From IMG/VR virus record IMGVR_UViG_3300017605_000781, positions 1-44,433 of that record: a stretch of 44,433 bases of DNA. One strand, 5' to 3'. The DNA comes from a virus. Made by a program: the position numbers and the translations under genes. Shown here one piece after another: positions 16,204-22,654 of the stretch; positions within the stretch are counted from its first letter, which is position 1; every line of letters begins with the position of its first letter. Under the pieces are notes generated by a model that was not told the origin of the DNA, searched no databases, and was given only the letters and a program-made list of their open reading frames with translations.

Positions 16204-16232
16204 CTTAAATCTCTCTATACGCATCAAGTAAA

Positions 16233-16982
16233 CTAGGCGGTTTCGCCGCAAAGGAAATCGCAGCTCAAAGACTCTATCTTTAGCTGTCCAGGAACGTCGT
16301 TTCTTGTTTCCAGGGTTTTTTCCAGGTCGTCCAAAAACACAGGATTGCCATTTACTCGGCAAAGGGCATATCCTAGGTCTCTTTCCTGACTGGCCCGCTT
16401 CCAGAAAATATCCGGGAAATTCTTCTTAACTGAGAGCCAGTACCCTATGCCGGATGCCTTGAGGCAACCCAAGCAGTTGTTGTTTTCATAGCCAAGCAGG
16501 TACATTGCTGGTAGCGTTATTCCTGCTTTTTGTATGACTTGAAAACAATCTGCTTTGGTCAAGCCTTGTTCTATAAGCGGGAATCTGAGTTTGTATTCAG
16601 GACTGGATAACTTGAGTCGCTCGGCTCTTTTAATGTCCTTCGGATCGGCTGTGTAGCCGAATACGTGCGTCTTTTCCAGTTCTCCAATATTGAATCTGAC
16701 TCGTTTTTTTAAGTCACTCGTGCAACGAGCGCCTTTCTCACTTCGTAAAAATCTGGATTTCTCGATGCAGTCGTCGAGGTCTTTGTATTTCCCATTTTCT
16801 AAAACCTCAATCGGACGTTTAAGCCATTGTGCTATTTCTTGCCGGAATCGCTCGTTATCAGGATGCTCGCTATTGGTTTCTGCCTTGATAATGCGAATCT
16901 CTGCCCCTGTATCGACCATAAGCTTTGTGGCTACTGCGGATGCGGCTCCATCTGAGTACCAGCAAACGAACTCTGTTTCCAT
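16233..16982 (-). CDS. PAPS-reductase-like PP-loop protein
   Basis: A 249-residue member of the adenine-nucleotide alpha hydrolase fold. The PP-loop near residue 9 reads YSDGAASAVATKL. A CxxC-like pair (CLGC) lies near residue 170 and another Cys pair at the C-terminus. Phage members of this family are called phosphoadenosine phosphosulfate reductase family proteins. Relatives include CysH and DndC (DNA phosphorothioation). The substrate cannot be told; with no Dnd partner genes here, DNA sulfur modification is only a possibility. It follows a long inverted repeat and leads the replication genes. Confidence 0.75.
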   Translation of the reverse strand: METEFVCWYSDGAASAVATKLMVDTGAEIRIIKAETNSEHPDNERFRQEIAQWLKRPIEVLENGKYKDLDDCIEKSRFLRSEKGARCTSDLKKRVRFNIGELEKTHVFGYTADPKDIKRAERLKLSSPEYKLRFPLIEQGLTKADCFQVIQKAGITLPAMYLLGYENNNCLGCLKASGIGYWLSVKKNFPDIFWKRASQERDLGYALCRVNGNPVFLDDLEKTLETRNDVPGQLKIESLSCDFLCGETA

Positions 16983-17103
16983 CGCAAAAACTCTCTATTT
17001 TCGAAACAAAGTAAACATCCCCCACTTAGAGTCTTGCCCTTCGGATCTGCCGGTGTTAAACTCGCAGAACAAATGGCCTCAGTGAGGTCATAAAGATTTT
17101 TGG

Positions 17104-17186
17104 TTTTAGCCCCTTCGTTGTTCTAGAACGCTGGGGCTTTTTTCTTTTTCAAGAAAGTTCTTCCAGCGTACAACGAGGGGCTAAAA
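17104..17186. terminator. Rightward terminator nested in a long inverted repeat
   Basis: TTTTAGCCCC...CGCTGG at 17104-17134 is the imperfect inverse of 17163-17186 (CCAGCG to GGGGCTAAAA). Inside it, AGCCCC pairs with GGGGCT followed by six T, giving a terminator that points right, against the genes around it. The remaining non-coding stretch 16983-17208 also contains the leader of the PAPS-reductase-like gene; I see no clear promoter in it. Confidence 0.6.
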
Positions 17187-17208
17187 GTGGCAACTTGATT
17201 TTAAGCTT

Positions 17209-17478
17209 TCAAAGCTTTTGCTGTTTGGGCATCTCTGTCCGAGTAATTAAGCTTGCCAAGAACTCGGATGACAGGTTGTTTAAGGCTTGTTTGGCTATTT
17301 GCCCTCTATCCCTTTGTGCATAGTATATTCCCTGCTTCGCCAAGGGTATAACTAATTCTCCTCTCCAATTACTTTCAGTGGCATATATCTGTAGTGCTTG
17401 AGTTAGTACGCTAATTTGTGTACAAAAAGCCTCCTCCCTACAGTCACAAGCATGATGATGGGTAATGCAGTTAGTCAT
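17209..17478 (-). CDS. Small hypothetical protein rich in His/Cys at the start
   Basis: 89 residues. AGGAG seven bases before the ATG gives a good start. Residues 4-14 (CITHHHACDC) contain a His/Cys cluster that may bind metal; the rest is helical. The family is not recognised. Confidence 0.6.
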   Translation of the reverse strand: MTNCITHHHACDCREEAFCTQISVLTQALQIYATESNWRGELVIPLAKQGIYYAQRDRGQIAKQALNNLSSEFLASLITRTEMPKQQKL

Positions 17479-17487
17479 GAGAGTCTC

Positions 17488-17724
17488 CTACTTCGAATCG
17501 AACAAATCGAGCATCTTCCCTGAGACTGTGTTAATAGCGGCTGCAAAGGTTTCATCCATCAGGTAGGCTCGAACCAGTGAAGGAAGTGCGATACCCGGCC
17601 CGGTCTCCCCGGATTGGATTGGAGAGGATGCCAGGTATGTTAAAAGGTCGTTCGTTAGATTTTCCACAGTTCGCTTGCTGCGAAAGTGCTTTTTAATCAG
17701 GTCTAAAAAGAAGTTGTCACTCAT
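17488..17724 (-). CDS. Small helical hypothetical protein
   Basis: 78 residues from the ATG at 17724, which overlaps the nuclease stop as ATGA. The open frame extends to 17805, but that part lies within the nuclease gene. No motif is recognised. The location suggests a partner of the nuclease or of recombination. Confidence 0.6.
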   Translation of the reverse strand: MSDNFFLDLIKKHFRSKRTVENLTNDLLTYLASSPIQSGETGPGIALPSLVRAYLMDETFAAAINTVSGKMLDLFDSK

Positions 17725-18119
17725 CCAAAAACCACCTCTCCCCCTGCCGCCTCTATCTGATCCGCTGCAAAGTTCATCCTGTCTGACAACTGGATAGAAA
17801 TCCAAGGGTTTCCATTTACAGAATAAACAAGCGCCGGTTTCTTATTAGAAGGGCAGTCTTCTTTTAGCTGCTTGTGATAACTCGGTAATTTCAAAGTCTT
17901 TTCGTTTTTCACCTCAACATGCCACCCATCCATGGCTGACACGTCCGGGATGCTGAGCCCACCGCCTGCCCCACCCTGGAATCCACGGCGCACCTTTTTC
18001 GTGGCTGTGGACTGGAATGAGGCTTGTACGGTTTTCTCAAGAGCCACTCCTTTTTCTTTGGAGGTTTTCTTTCCGCCTGGGGAGCGCGAAAGTTGCGTTT
18101 CTTTGGAATAAGGGTTCAC
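17721..18119 (-). CDS. PD-(D/E)XK-type nuclease, possible Holliday junction resolvase
   Basis: 132 residues from a GTG that overlaps the previous stop (GTGA). Residues about 24-34 (GVALEKTVQASF) supply the first helix with a Glu. Then IPDVSAMDGWHVEVKN near 57-72 gives the PD...EVK core, and a Gln-Leu helix follows. This fits small phage resolvase-like or VRR-type endonucleases. It sits with the Bet recombinase and methyltransferase, supporting a role in processing recombination or replication intermediates. Confidence 0.7.
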   Translation of the reverse strand: MNPYSKETQLSRSPGGKKTSKEKGVALEKTVQASFQSTATKKVRRGFQGGAGGGLSIPDVSAMDGWHVEVKNEKTLKLPSYHKQLKEDCPSNKKPALVYSVNGNPWISIQLSDRMNFAADQIEAAGGEVVFG

Positions 18120-18274
18120 CGAACCACCTCCAAGCCTTTCTTTCTTTTCTTAAGAGCCATACACTTTAAAACGTGTGAAACCAAAGCCACCAGCACGAAA
18201 AAAACAAAGAGAACCATCACCATCACGCTGGTTGATACAGCAGAGATGATGATTATGTTTAAGTAGTTAATCAA
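18116..18274 (-). CDS. Small membrane protein, TTG start
   Basis: A 52-residue protein that fills the gap between the methyltransferase and nuclease genes. GGGAGGTG ends four bases before TTG at 18274, and the frame overlaps the end of the methyltransferase. One long hydrophobic segment (about residues 14-38, with MVMVLFVFFVLVALV) is followed by a basic tail (KKRKKG). The stop overlaps the GTG of the nuclease gene. It may be a small inner-membrane protein; the function is unknown. Confidence 0.6.
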   Translation of the reverse strand: MINYLNIIIISAVSTSVMVMVLFVFFVLVALVSHVLKCMALKKRKKGLEVVR

Positions 18275-19031
18275 GTACACCTCCCATTAAGACTTTAAAC
18301 GCTTTTCTGGCCTGGGACGGAACCACTGCATTACCCAGTGACTTAAGCCTGTCCACCCGGTACGGTAGCCCATAAGGGATTCCACAAATCTCGGGCTCAA
18401 CTGCTGGTCGTTTGATATCCACCCAAGAAGCTTGCATTTGACTGGAAGGCAAGGGCTTTTTCTTCTTGTCTCGGCCACATTCCCGGCTGGTTTCCAGTCT
18501 CTCGCTTTTGGCCTTGGCAAGCAGAAACCAACGGTTTCCGCGGAATCCATCAAGGCCATGTCCACTGGGAACAACACACCATCGACAGTCATACCCCATG
18601 CTGGTAATGATGCCGACCACTTGGATTCCTCCTCGAAAAGTGATTGCTGGCACGTTTTCCAGGAAGATGAACTTTGGTCGTAAATCGCCAGTGAGTCTAA
18701 TGATCTCGAAAAATAGACTACTTCGCTCTCCTTCCAGTCCTGCTCCTTGTCCCGCAATGCTGATGTCCTGGCACGGAAAGCCGCCCGTAATAATGTCGAT
18801 TGATTCTCCATCGTCGTGCTGGCCTTTAGAATGTCCGGCGAGCAAGCCTCTGTGAAGTGTCCGCACATCGTCCCAAATTGGGGCGAGAGGTAGTGAGCCC
18901 TCCACCATCCTAGAAACCAAGACTGCCTGAGCGTATCGGTTGATTTCACAGTAGGCAACTGGCCGCACCCAGGGAGCCAGGGCTTGAGTGATTCCTCCGA
19001 TTCCGCTAAATAAATCCAAGCCATTTAGCAA
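18267..19031 (-). CDS. DNA (cytosine-5) methyltransferase
   Basis: 254 residues from a TTG at 19031 (AGGAGA upstream); the longer frame to 19337 would overlap the Bet gene. Motif I is LDLFSGIGG at 5-13, motif IV is GGFPCQDIS with Cys 87, motif VI is LENVP at about 124-128. The C-terminus has LKSLGNAVVP (motif X). It is short for the family, with a small target-recognition region. It likely methylates phage DNA to evade host restriction. No matching restriction enzyme is seen. Confidence 0.9.
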   Translation of the reverse strand: MLNGLDLFSGIGGITQALAPWVRPVAYCEINRYAQAVLVSRMVEGSLPLAPIWDDVRTLHRGLLAGHSKGQHDDGESIDIITGGFPCQDISIAGQGAGLEGERSSLFFEIIRLTGDLRPKFIFLENVPAITFRGGIQVVGIITSMGYDCRWCVVPSGHGLDGFRGNRWFLLAKAKSERLETSRECGRDKKKKPLPSSQMQASWVDIKRPAVEPEICGIPYGLPYRVDRLKSLGNAVVPSQARKAFKVLMGGVLD

Positions 19032-19095
19032 AATCCTCTCCTCTCTACCCGGTGTTTTCTCCCGTAAGAAGAGGGACACCGGAAACCCCTGGGAG

Positions 19096-20106
19096 TTAAA
19101 ATGGTGCTGGTTCATTCGGGTCAAGGTTTTCCAGAAAATCAATAAACTCGCTGGCTTCATCCTTGGTGAGTTGCTTTCTGGATTCCTTACCGTATCGGCC
19201 AAACATCTCTGCGCGCCAAGCCGGAAGAAGGCTCTCTTTCTCCACGCAGAGAATCGCCAGTTTCCCAAGCTGTGGCTTTGTTGCCAGCTCTTCAACCGGG
19301 ATGTCCGAGATGATGGATTTCTCAAACTCAATGGCATTCTGTAGCCGGTTTAGGCCGTCATCAAACACCTCGTCCGATACACCTTTGAAGGTTGTAAGTT
19401 CGGTTACTGCCTGGATGTCGATTGCCAGGGCCTGGGCTTCGGCTGTCAACTCCTTAAGCCGTTGAATTCTCCGAGCTTTCTCCTGTTGTTCAGGCGTTGG
19501 GCCTGCGTCGATAACCTCCTCCTGCTGGCCCATCTCATCGGAGGTGTACAACCCGGAAAGCTCGTGCGGGAATGCCTTACGAAGTGCCAGGCTCTCGGCC
19601 ACTTTGGAAATCATCAGGTCGGGCATCTTGCGCCACATGGGCGAAAGTCCGTTTTTCCCTTCCTGCTTATAAGAGTTCCAGGAGGCAACGCCCCACAGAG
19701 GCTCTCTAAAGTCTTTCCGTAAGACGCCTACCTTTGCCGCTGCTGGTGGAGTTGTCGTTTCCAACCAGACTTCTTTCCACACGCCATCTTGTCCGCACCA
19801 TAACGGGCCAACCTGACCGGCGTATTTCCCGCTGCGTTCAGCGATCAACCGAAAGCCGTCGATGCTTGTTTGAATGCCCATGACCTCGCGGCCTGCCTTT
19901 GAGTCCCATCGCTTGATGGCGTAAATCTGTCGAGCCAGCGGGTCGAGTTTTGTGCGTTCGCATTGCTGGATAAACAGTGCCAATTCATCATCGGTAGCGC
20001 CTTGGCAGATTGTCCGTTTAATCAGGTCGATTTGGTCGTTTCTTAAATGAAACCCATCCTGCACAACGGCAAGATGGGTCTCCACTTTCTGGAGTTGCGT
20101 ACTCAT
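19096..20106 (-). CDS. bet: Phage recombinase of the Bet/RecT family
   Basis: 336 residues from the ATG at 20106 with AAGGA seven bases upstream. The N-terminal 190 residues show the Bet pattern: [50 protein letters not shown], and [13 protein letters not shown]. The C-terminal part is a helical acidic extension that may bind the host SSB or other partners. It anneals single strands during phage recombination. A partner 5'-3' exonuclease is not obvious; the PD-(D/E)XK protein at 17721 is too small for a typical lambda Exo. Confidence 0.9.
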   Translation of the reverse strand: MSTQLQKVETHLAVVQDGFHLRNDQIDLIKRTICQGATDDELALFIQQCERTKLDPLARQIYAIKRWDSKAGREVMGIQTSIDGFRLIAERSGKYAGQVGPLWCGQDGVWKEVWLETTTPPAAAKVGVLRKDFREPLWGVASWNSYKQEGKNGLSPMWRKMPDLMISKVAESLALRKAFPHELSGLYTSDEMGQQEEVIDAGPTPEQQEKARRIQRLKELTAEAQALAIDIQAVTELTTFKGVSDEVFDDGLNRLQNAIEFEKSIISDIPVEELATKPQLGKLAILCVEKESLLPAWRAEMFGRYGKESRKQLTKDEASEFIDFLENLDPNEPAPF

Positions 20107-20216
20107 TTCTTTTCCTTTCTTTCCTGGCATATGCAGCGAATGTCATCCCATCGCCCGCTTCCGTTGCAGGCTTTACAGGGTTCGGGCTTTTTGATTCCAA
20201 AGTTCAATAGCTTCAT
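20103..20216 (-). CDS. Tiny zinc-ribbon protein
   Basis: 37 residues. The ATG at 20216 is preceded by AAGGA, and its stop overlaps the Bet start as ATGA. It holds [17 protein letters not shown], a CxxCxGxG-type half ribbon plus a CxC, likely to bind one zinc. Translational coupling to Bet is probable. Confidence 0.55.
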   Translation of the reverse strand: MKLLNFGIKKPEPCKACNGSGRWDDIRCICQERKEKK

Positions 20217-20334
20217 TGAGTGTTTTTCCTTCTACTCTCGTGCAACACCCGAATGTGTCGCACGCTATAACGTGGTGCGGGCTGAGCCGTCGCCTATAAA
20301 AGTGGCTTGGCTCCAACCCGCACTTGGGACACAT
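20173..20334 (-). CDS. Lar-like restriction-alleviation family small protein
   Basis: 53 residues, starting two bases after the upstream stop. CPKCG at residues 2-6, a second Cys group (ACDTFGCC) near 24-31 and EAIELWNQ near 41-48 match the Lar pattern of CPxCG, a second Cys pair, and a C-terminal Ala-Ile-x-x-Trp-Asn. Lar of the Rac prophage eases type I restriction. Activity here is a guess from the family. Confidence 0.6.
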   Translation of the reverse strand: MCPKCGLEPSHFYRRRLSPHHVIACDTFGCCTRVEGKTLNEAIELWNQKARTL

Positions 20335-20336
20335 GG

Positions 20337-20564
20337 TTAAATCAGGAAACAAGGAGGCCCTCCCTTTGGCCCTGACCTCCCTATAAGCTCTTCGGCCTCG
20401 TGAGTCAGGGTGGCTTTATATTTATGGTAGTAACCCTCAATCTCTTTTCCGTATTTCTTTCTTGCTTTCTCTAAATCCGCCAAATCCTGAATGCGATCCA
20501 TAATTTCTCTTTGCCGGTTAGTCATTAGCGCCGATAACTGCGCGCGGCTCAATGCTACGGTCAT
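20337..20564 (-). CDS. Small helical hypothetical protein
   Basis: 75 residues, almost entirely predicted helix with many Arg/Lys/Glu, likely a coiled coil. Its start overlaps the upstream stop. No family is recognised. Confidence 0.55.
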   Translation of the reverse strand: MTVALSRAQLSALMTNRQREIMDRIQDLADLEKARKKYGKEIEGYYHKYKATLTHEAEELIGRSGPKGGPPCFLI

Positions 20565-20770
20565 GCTCCAATCCTCTCCCTTAATGCAGTGCGTCTATCC
20601 TGTTCCTGGTTGATGCGGGTGTCTTCCTTGTCCGCCCACCGCTGGATGGCCCAAAGCGCCCTCTTATAGAGGCTCAGTTGGCTATCATCCATCCGTTCCA
20701 GGTGGATGCCGCCAATAGCGCCTTCAATCAACGTGTCGAAATAACCGGCATCCGGTATCAAGCAGAACAT
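20561..20770 (-). CDS. Small hypothetical protein
   Basis: 69 residues from the ATG at 20770, joined to the upstream gene as TGATG. Mixed helix with a Trp-rich centre (LWAIQRWADKED). No family is recognised. Confidence 0.55.
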   Translation of the reverse strand: MFCLIPDAGYFDTLIEGAIGGIHLERMDDSQLSLYKRALWAIQRWADKEDTRINQEQDRRTALRERIGA

Positions 20771-21042
20771 CAGGCCCCCTCCCAATAGGCGTAATCAAAG
20801 CTGGGGGCGTGGCTTCTATCTTGCTCTTTCGATTCGTTGAAGATGGAATCGAACCAGAAATCGTCTTCGGTACTGTCTTTCCATCCGCATTCCTGGCAGA
20901 AGGTTTGAGCCCCCACCCACACGCGAATCGCGCCATCCGCAATCACAGCGCCGCAGTCGTCGCATTTCTCTTCTATTTTTAAGTCCCTTTTCGGGAGGCA
21001 GGCCACCGCCTTTTGAACCCACGTATTTGGTTGTGCTACCAT
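20770..21042 (-). CDS. Small zinc-ribbon protein
   Basis: A 90-residue protein. GAGGAT lies close before the ATG. CDDCG near residue 27 and CQECG near 49 form a four-Cys zinc ribbon. The acidic C-terminus is Asp/Glu/Phe/Trp-rich. It may be a nucleic-acid or protein adaptor; the family is not recognised. Confidence 0.6.
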   Translation of the reverse strand: MVAQPNTWVQKAVACLPKRDLKIEEKCDDCGAVIADGAIRVWVGAQTFCQECGWKDSTEDDFWFDSIFNESKEQDRSHAPSFDYAYWEGA

Positions 21043-21079
21043 ATCCTCGTTCCTTGTCCTTCTCGGTTAGTGAACATTG

Positions 21080-21114
21080 AGCCCTGATGCCTCTCACAGT
21101 TGTCAGGGCTTTTT
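21080..21114 (+). terminator. Rightward terminator-like hairpin against the operon
   Basis: AGCCCTGA (21080-21087) pairs perfectly with TCAGGGCT (21103-21110), with a 15-nt loop and four more T on the plus strand. It lies in the gap between two leftward genes, so it would stop antisense transcription or act as an RNA hairpin in the leftward message. Confidence 0.6.
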
Positions 21115-21268
21115 AATTGGTGAATCCTCCCGCCATCGCGAAAAAGATTGTCGTCATCGCGATGACCCAAAGGACTGCACCCGTACCGCCTCTCTCTCCT
21201 CCCACTGCCTCATCCAGACTCTCGACCTTTGCGCTCACACTGGCACGTTGTTGTTGTACTCTTTCCAT
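21113..21268 (-). CDS. Small C-tail membrane protein
   Basis: 51 residues. GAGGAG seven bases upstream selects the ATG at 21268; the frame is open to 21346 with weaker starts. The first 30 residues are polar (helical, Gln-rich). Residues about 31-49 (AVLWVIAMTTIFFAMAGGF) form one membrane span near the C-terminus. It could be a small holin-like or regulatory membrane peptide. Confidence 0.55.
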   Translation of the reverse strand: MERVQQQRASVSAKVESLDEAVGGERGGTGAVLWVIAMTTIFFAMAGGFTN

Positions 21269-21386
21269 GTCTCTCTCCTCTCTAAAGTGACTCAAGCCCA
21301 AAAGGGCATTGGCGGTTTTGGCCGCCGGACGCATGGCTAACCTCACTTTCTCTTACTGCCTCGCAAGCCATCGTGTTTTCATCAAA

Positions 21387-21427
21387 TGGAGCCGCCTGGA
21401 ATCGAACCAAGCCATGCCTATAGCCCC
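21387..21427 (-). ncRNA. tRNA-Ala-like minihelix (acceptor stem plus T-arm, no D or anticodon arm)
   Basis: Read on the minus strand: 5' GGGGCTA, a 9-nt linker, then the T-arm CTTGG-TTCGATT-CCAGG, then CGGCTCC and A. The acceptor halves pair at six of seven positions, with a G3:U70 wobble pair and A73, the alanine identity elements. The first ten bases (GGGGCTATAG) equal the 5' end of a standard bacterial tRNA-Ala. No CCA is encoded. It begins directly after the T run of a leftward terminator. It may be a functional minihelix, a deletion relic of a tRNA-Ala gene, or chance. Confidence 0.4.
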
Positions 21428-21457
21428 AAGAAAAGCCCCGCCATTGCGCAGCGGGGC
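21428..21457 (-). terminator. Leftward rho-independent terminator inside early block A
   Basis: GCCCCGC and GCGGGGC (21435-21441 and 21451-21457) form a perfect 7-bp stem with TTTTCTT after it on the minus strand. It lies between the regulator/46-residue gene and the rest of the leftward genes, so later genes need read-through, antitermination or another promoter. No promoter is obvious downstream. Confidence 0.8.
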
Positions 21458-21473
21458 ATGTTAAGAGATAGGA

Positions 21474-21614
21474 TTAGGTGGTGGTTGGTTGTTTTACTTC
21501 TCTAGGACTCTCTAAATGCGCCTGGTAAGGTTTCGTTAAAAGGTATTCATAATTGGTTTTAAAAGGTTCTTTCGGCTGGTTATGGAGCCAGCCTCCCCGG
21601 TTTTCTGTACTCAT
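21474..21614 (-). CDS. 46-residue hypothetical protein
   Basis: GAGGAG seven bases before the ATG gives a very good start. The product is polar and rich in Lys, Gln, Pro, Tyr (with NRGGWLHNQPKEPFKTNYEY) and ends in three Thr. It is the first well-supported gene after the HTH regulator and is followed by a terminator. Position recalls early regulators such as antiterminators, but no Arg-rich motif is seen. Confidence 0.6.
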   Translation of the reverse strand: MSTENRGGWLHNQPKEPFKTNYEYLLTKPYQAHLESPREVKQPTTT

Positions 21615-21690
21615 TCTTACTCTCCTCGTTAACCCCTACTGGACTCGAACCAGTTCTAACCACCTGGTAGGGCGTGAACCCGGCGGTCAT
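21580..21690 (-). CDS. Doubtful 36-residue ORF overlapping the 46-residue gene
   Basis: Its ATG overlaps the stop of a nine-codon reading frame (MGHPTPGEL, near 21690-21717) that has GAGGA upstream, which suggests leader-peptide coupling. However, the protein sequence (VVRTGSSPVG) is the kind produced by translating a T-arm-like DNA hairpin, so it may be spurious. The rest of 21718-21827 shows only a short CTTG/CAAG repeat. Confidence 0.25.
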   Translation of the reverse strand: MTAGFTPYQVVRTGSSPVGVNEESKNEYRKPGRLAP

Positions 21691-21827
21691 AACTCGCCGG
21701 GTGTTGGGTGTCCCATTATTCCTCAGAGGTCGTCTCTTCGGTGGGATTCAAATTGTCAAAGTTCAAACTGCTCACCTAGAGCGGGCTTGCTTTAAAAAAC
21801 AAGAATTTACAGTGTGTTTAATCTGGG

Positions 21828-22037
21828 TTAGGATTCAGGGTGGATGCAATCCATCAATGCAGATAGTTTGCATTTATAGAGTTTCTGAATTCTGACTAGA
21901 TGCTTTACTCGCGGTGTCACCACTCCTTTTTCCCAGCGGGAATACGCACGAGTTGATACTTTCAAGAGTCTTGACGTCTCCTCTTGAGTTCTGTCAGAAC
22001 GAACACGAAGCTCTTTCAATTTTTCTTTCAAATCCAC
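21828..22037 (-). CDS. HTH (XRE/Cro-CI type) regulator of early block A
   Basis: 69 residues from a GTG at 22037 with AAAGGA upstream. The frame is open to a GTG at 22073, which would make it leaderless given the promoter at 22081-22110. The helix-turn-helix is TQEETSRLLKVSTRAYSRWEKG. The length fits a Cro-like protein or a minimal repressor. It is the first gene of the leftward block and most likely binds the operators at 22079-22105. Confidence 0.8.
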   Translation of the reverse strand: MDLKEKLKELRVRSDRTQEETSRLLKVSTRAYSRWEKGVVTPRVKHLVRIQKLYKCKLSALMDCIHPES

Positions 22038-22078
22038 AGAGAGTGTCCTTTCAGGAAGACCATTTCGTCTCACAAGAA

Positions 22079-22105
22079 TTACTATACAGTAAGACTATTT
22101 AGTCT
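22079..22105. promoter_or_regulatory. Two abutting operators
   Basis: TTACTATACAGTAA (22079-22092) and AGACTATTTAGTCT (22092-22105) are palindromes that share one base and the core ACTAT--AGT. The first covers the -10 and the second fills the spacer of the leftward promoter. They lie between divergent HTH genes, so both regulators may compete here. Confidence 0.7.
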
Positions 22106-22110
22106 GTCAA
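22081..22110 (-). promoter_or_regulatory. Leftward early promoter
   Basis: On the minus strand, TTGACA (22105-22110), 18-bp spacer, TATAGT (22081-22086). A near-consensus sigma70 promoter with operators over the -10 and spacer. The transcript would start near 22074 and read the HTH gene and block A. Confidence 0.75.
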
Positions 22111-22127
22111 CAAGGTGATAAAAAGTC

Positions 22128-22550
22128 ATGACAGTTTGTACTAAAATGACCCATATAACAACCTTCGAAGTTCTCCTTGATGCAGCGTTAGCCGAGATTG
22201 GTATAACACTGAGGGAGATATCTCTATCCGTTGGGGATGATCCCTCACGTTTGGATAAAATTATCTATTTGAGGCGTCCAGCTAGTTTTGAAACGCGTTT
22301 AGCCACTCTGAAATTGATTTCAGAGTCGAAGCTGTTAAAAGGTAAACTAGACTTTCCAACCATGGCTGCATGGCTGGTGAGTGATTATGTCCCTAAAGAC
22401 ATTCTGAGAAAAGCTGTAAACGAGAAGTTAGAAGCGGATCAGGATTTACTAGAAGCGGTTAAAGAGTATAGAGAGAAAACCAAGAAGACACGTCGGAGAT
22501 TAAAGCCTGAGTTTCCGCAAAAAATGTTATGGCCTCACCCTGAGCAGTAA
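22128..22550 (+). CDS. Candidate lysogeny regulator
   Basis: A 140-residue protein, start at 22128 with AAGGTG upstream. Residues about 10-60 (FEVLLDAALAEIGITLREIS to LRRPASFETRLATL) could be a divergent helix-turn-helix. The C-terminal 70 residues are helical and Lys/Arg/Glu-rich. It is divergent from the XRE gene over two operators, the normal place for a repressor. No peptidase domain for SOS cleavage is present. The role is inferred from context. Confidence 0.55.
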   Translation: MTVCTKMTHITTFEVLLDAALAEIGITLREISLSVGDDPSRLDKIIYLRRPASFETRLATLKLISESKLLKGKLDFPTMAAWLVSDYVPKDILRKAVNEKLEADQDLLEAVKEYREKTKKTRRRLKPEFPQKMLWPHPEQ

Positions 22551-22654
22551 AACTGTTAAGGGTGGTTTCCAGTTCTAAAATATTCATGAAACCCCTACAC
22601 GATTATCGGCACCTAAAAAGTATATCCAACAATGGACACGAGGGAAAGTCAATC

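Noticed and set aside
18287-19024. Long alternative frame (245 codons) on the same strand as the methyltransferase
   Set aside because: The other frame carries all C5-methyltransferase motifs in order (LDLFSGIGG, PCQ, ENV, GNAV). This frame has no motif and is a shadow.
20018-20200. 60-codon minus-strand ORF over the start of the Bet gene
   Set aside because: It overlaps both the Bet start and the 37-residue zinc-ribbon gene in another frame and has no ribosome site.
21638-21714. Possible full tRNA on the minus strand ending in ACTGG-TTCGAGT-CCAGT
   Set aside because: The T-arm is perfect, and a 76-nt span can be drawn, but the acceptor pairs at only five of seven positions and no anticodon arm forms. 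The plus-strand GTCATAA that looks like a Met anticodon loop has no matching D and T arms.
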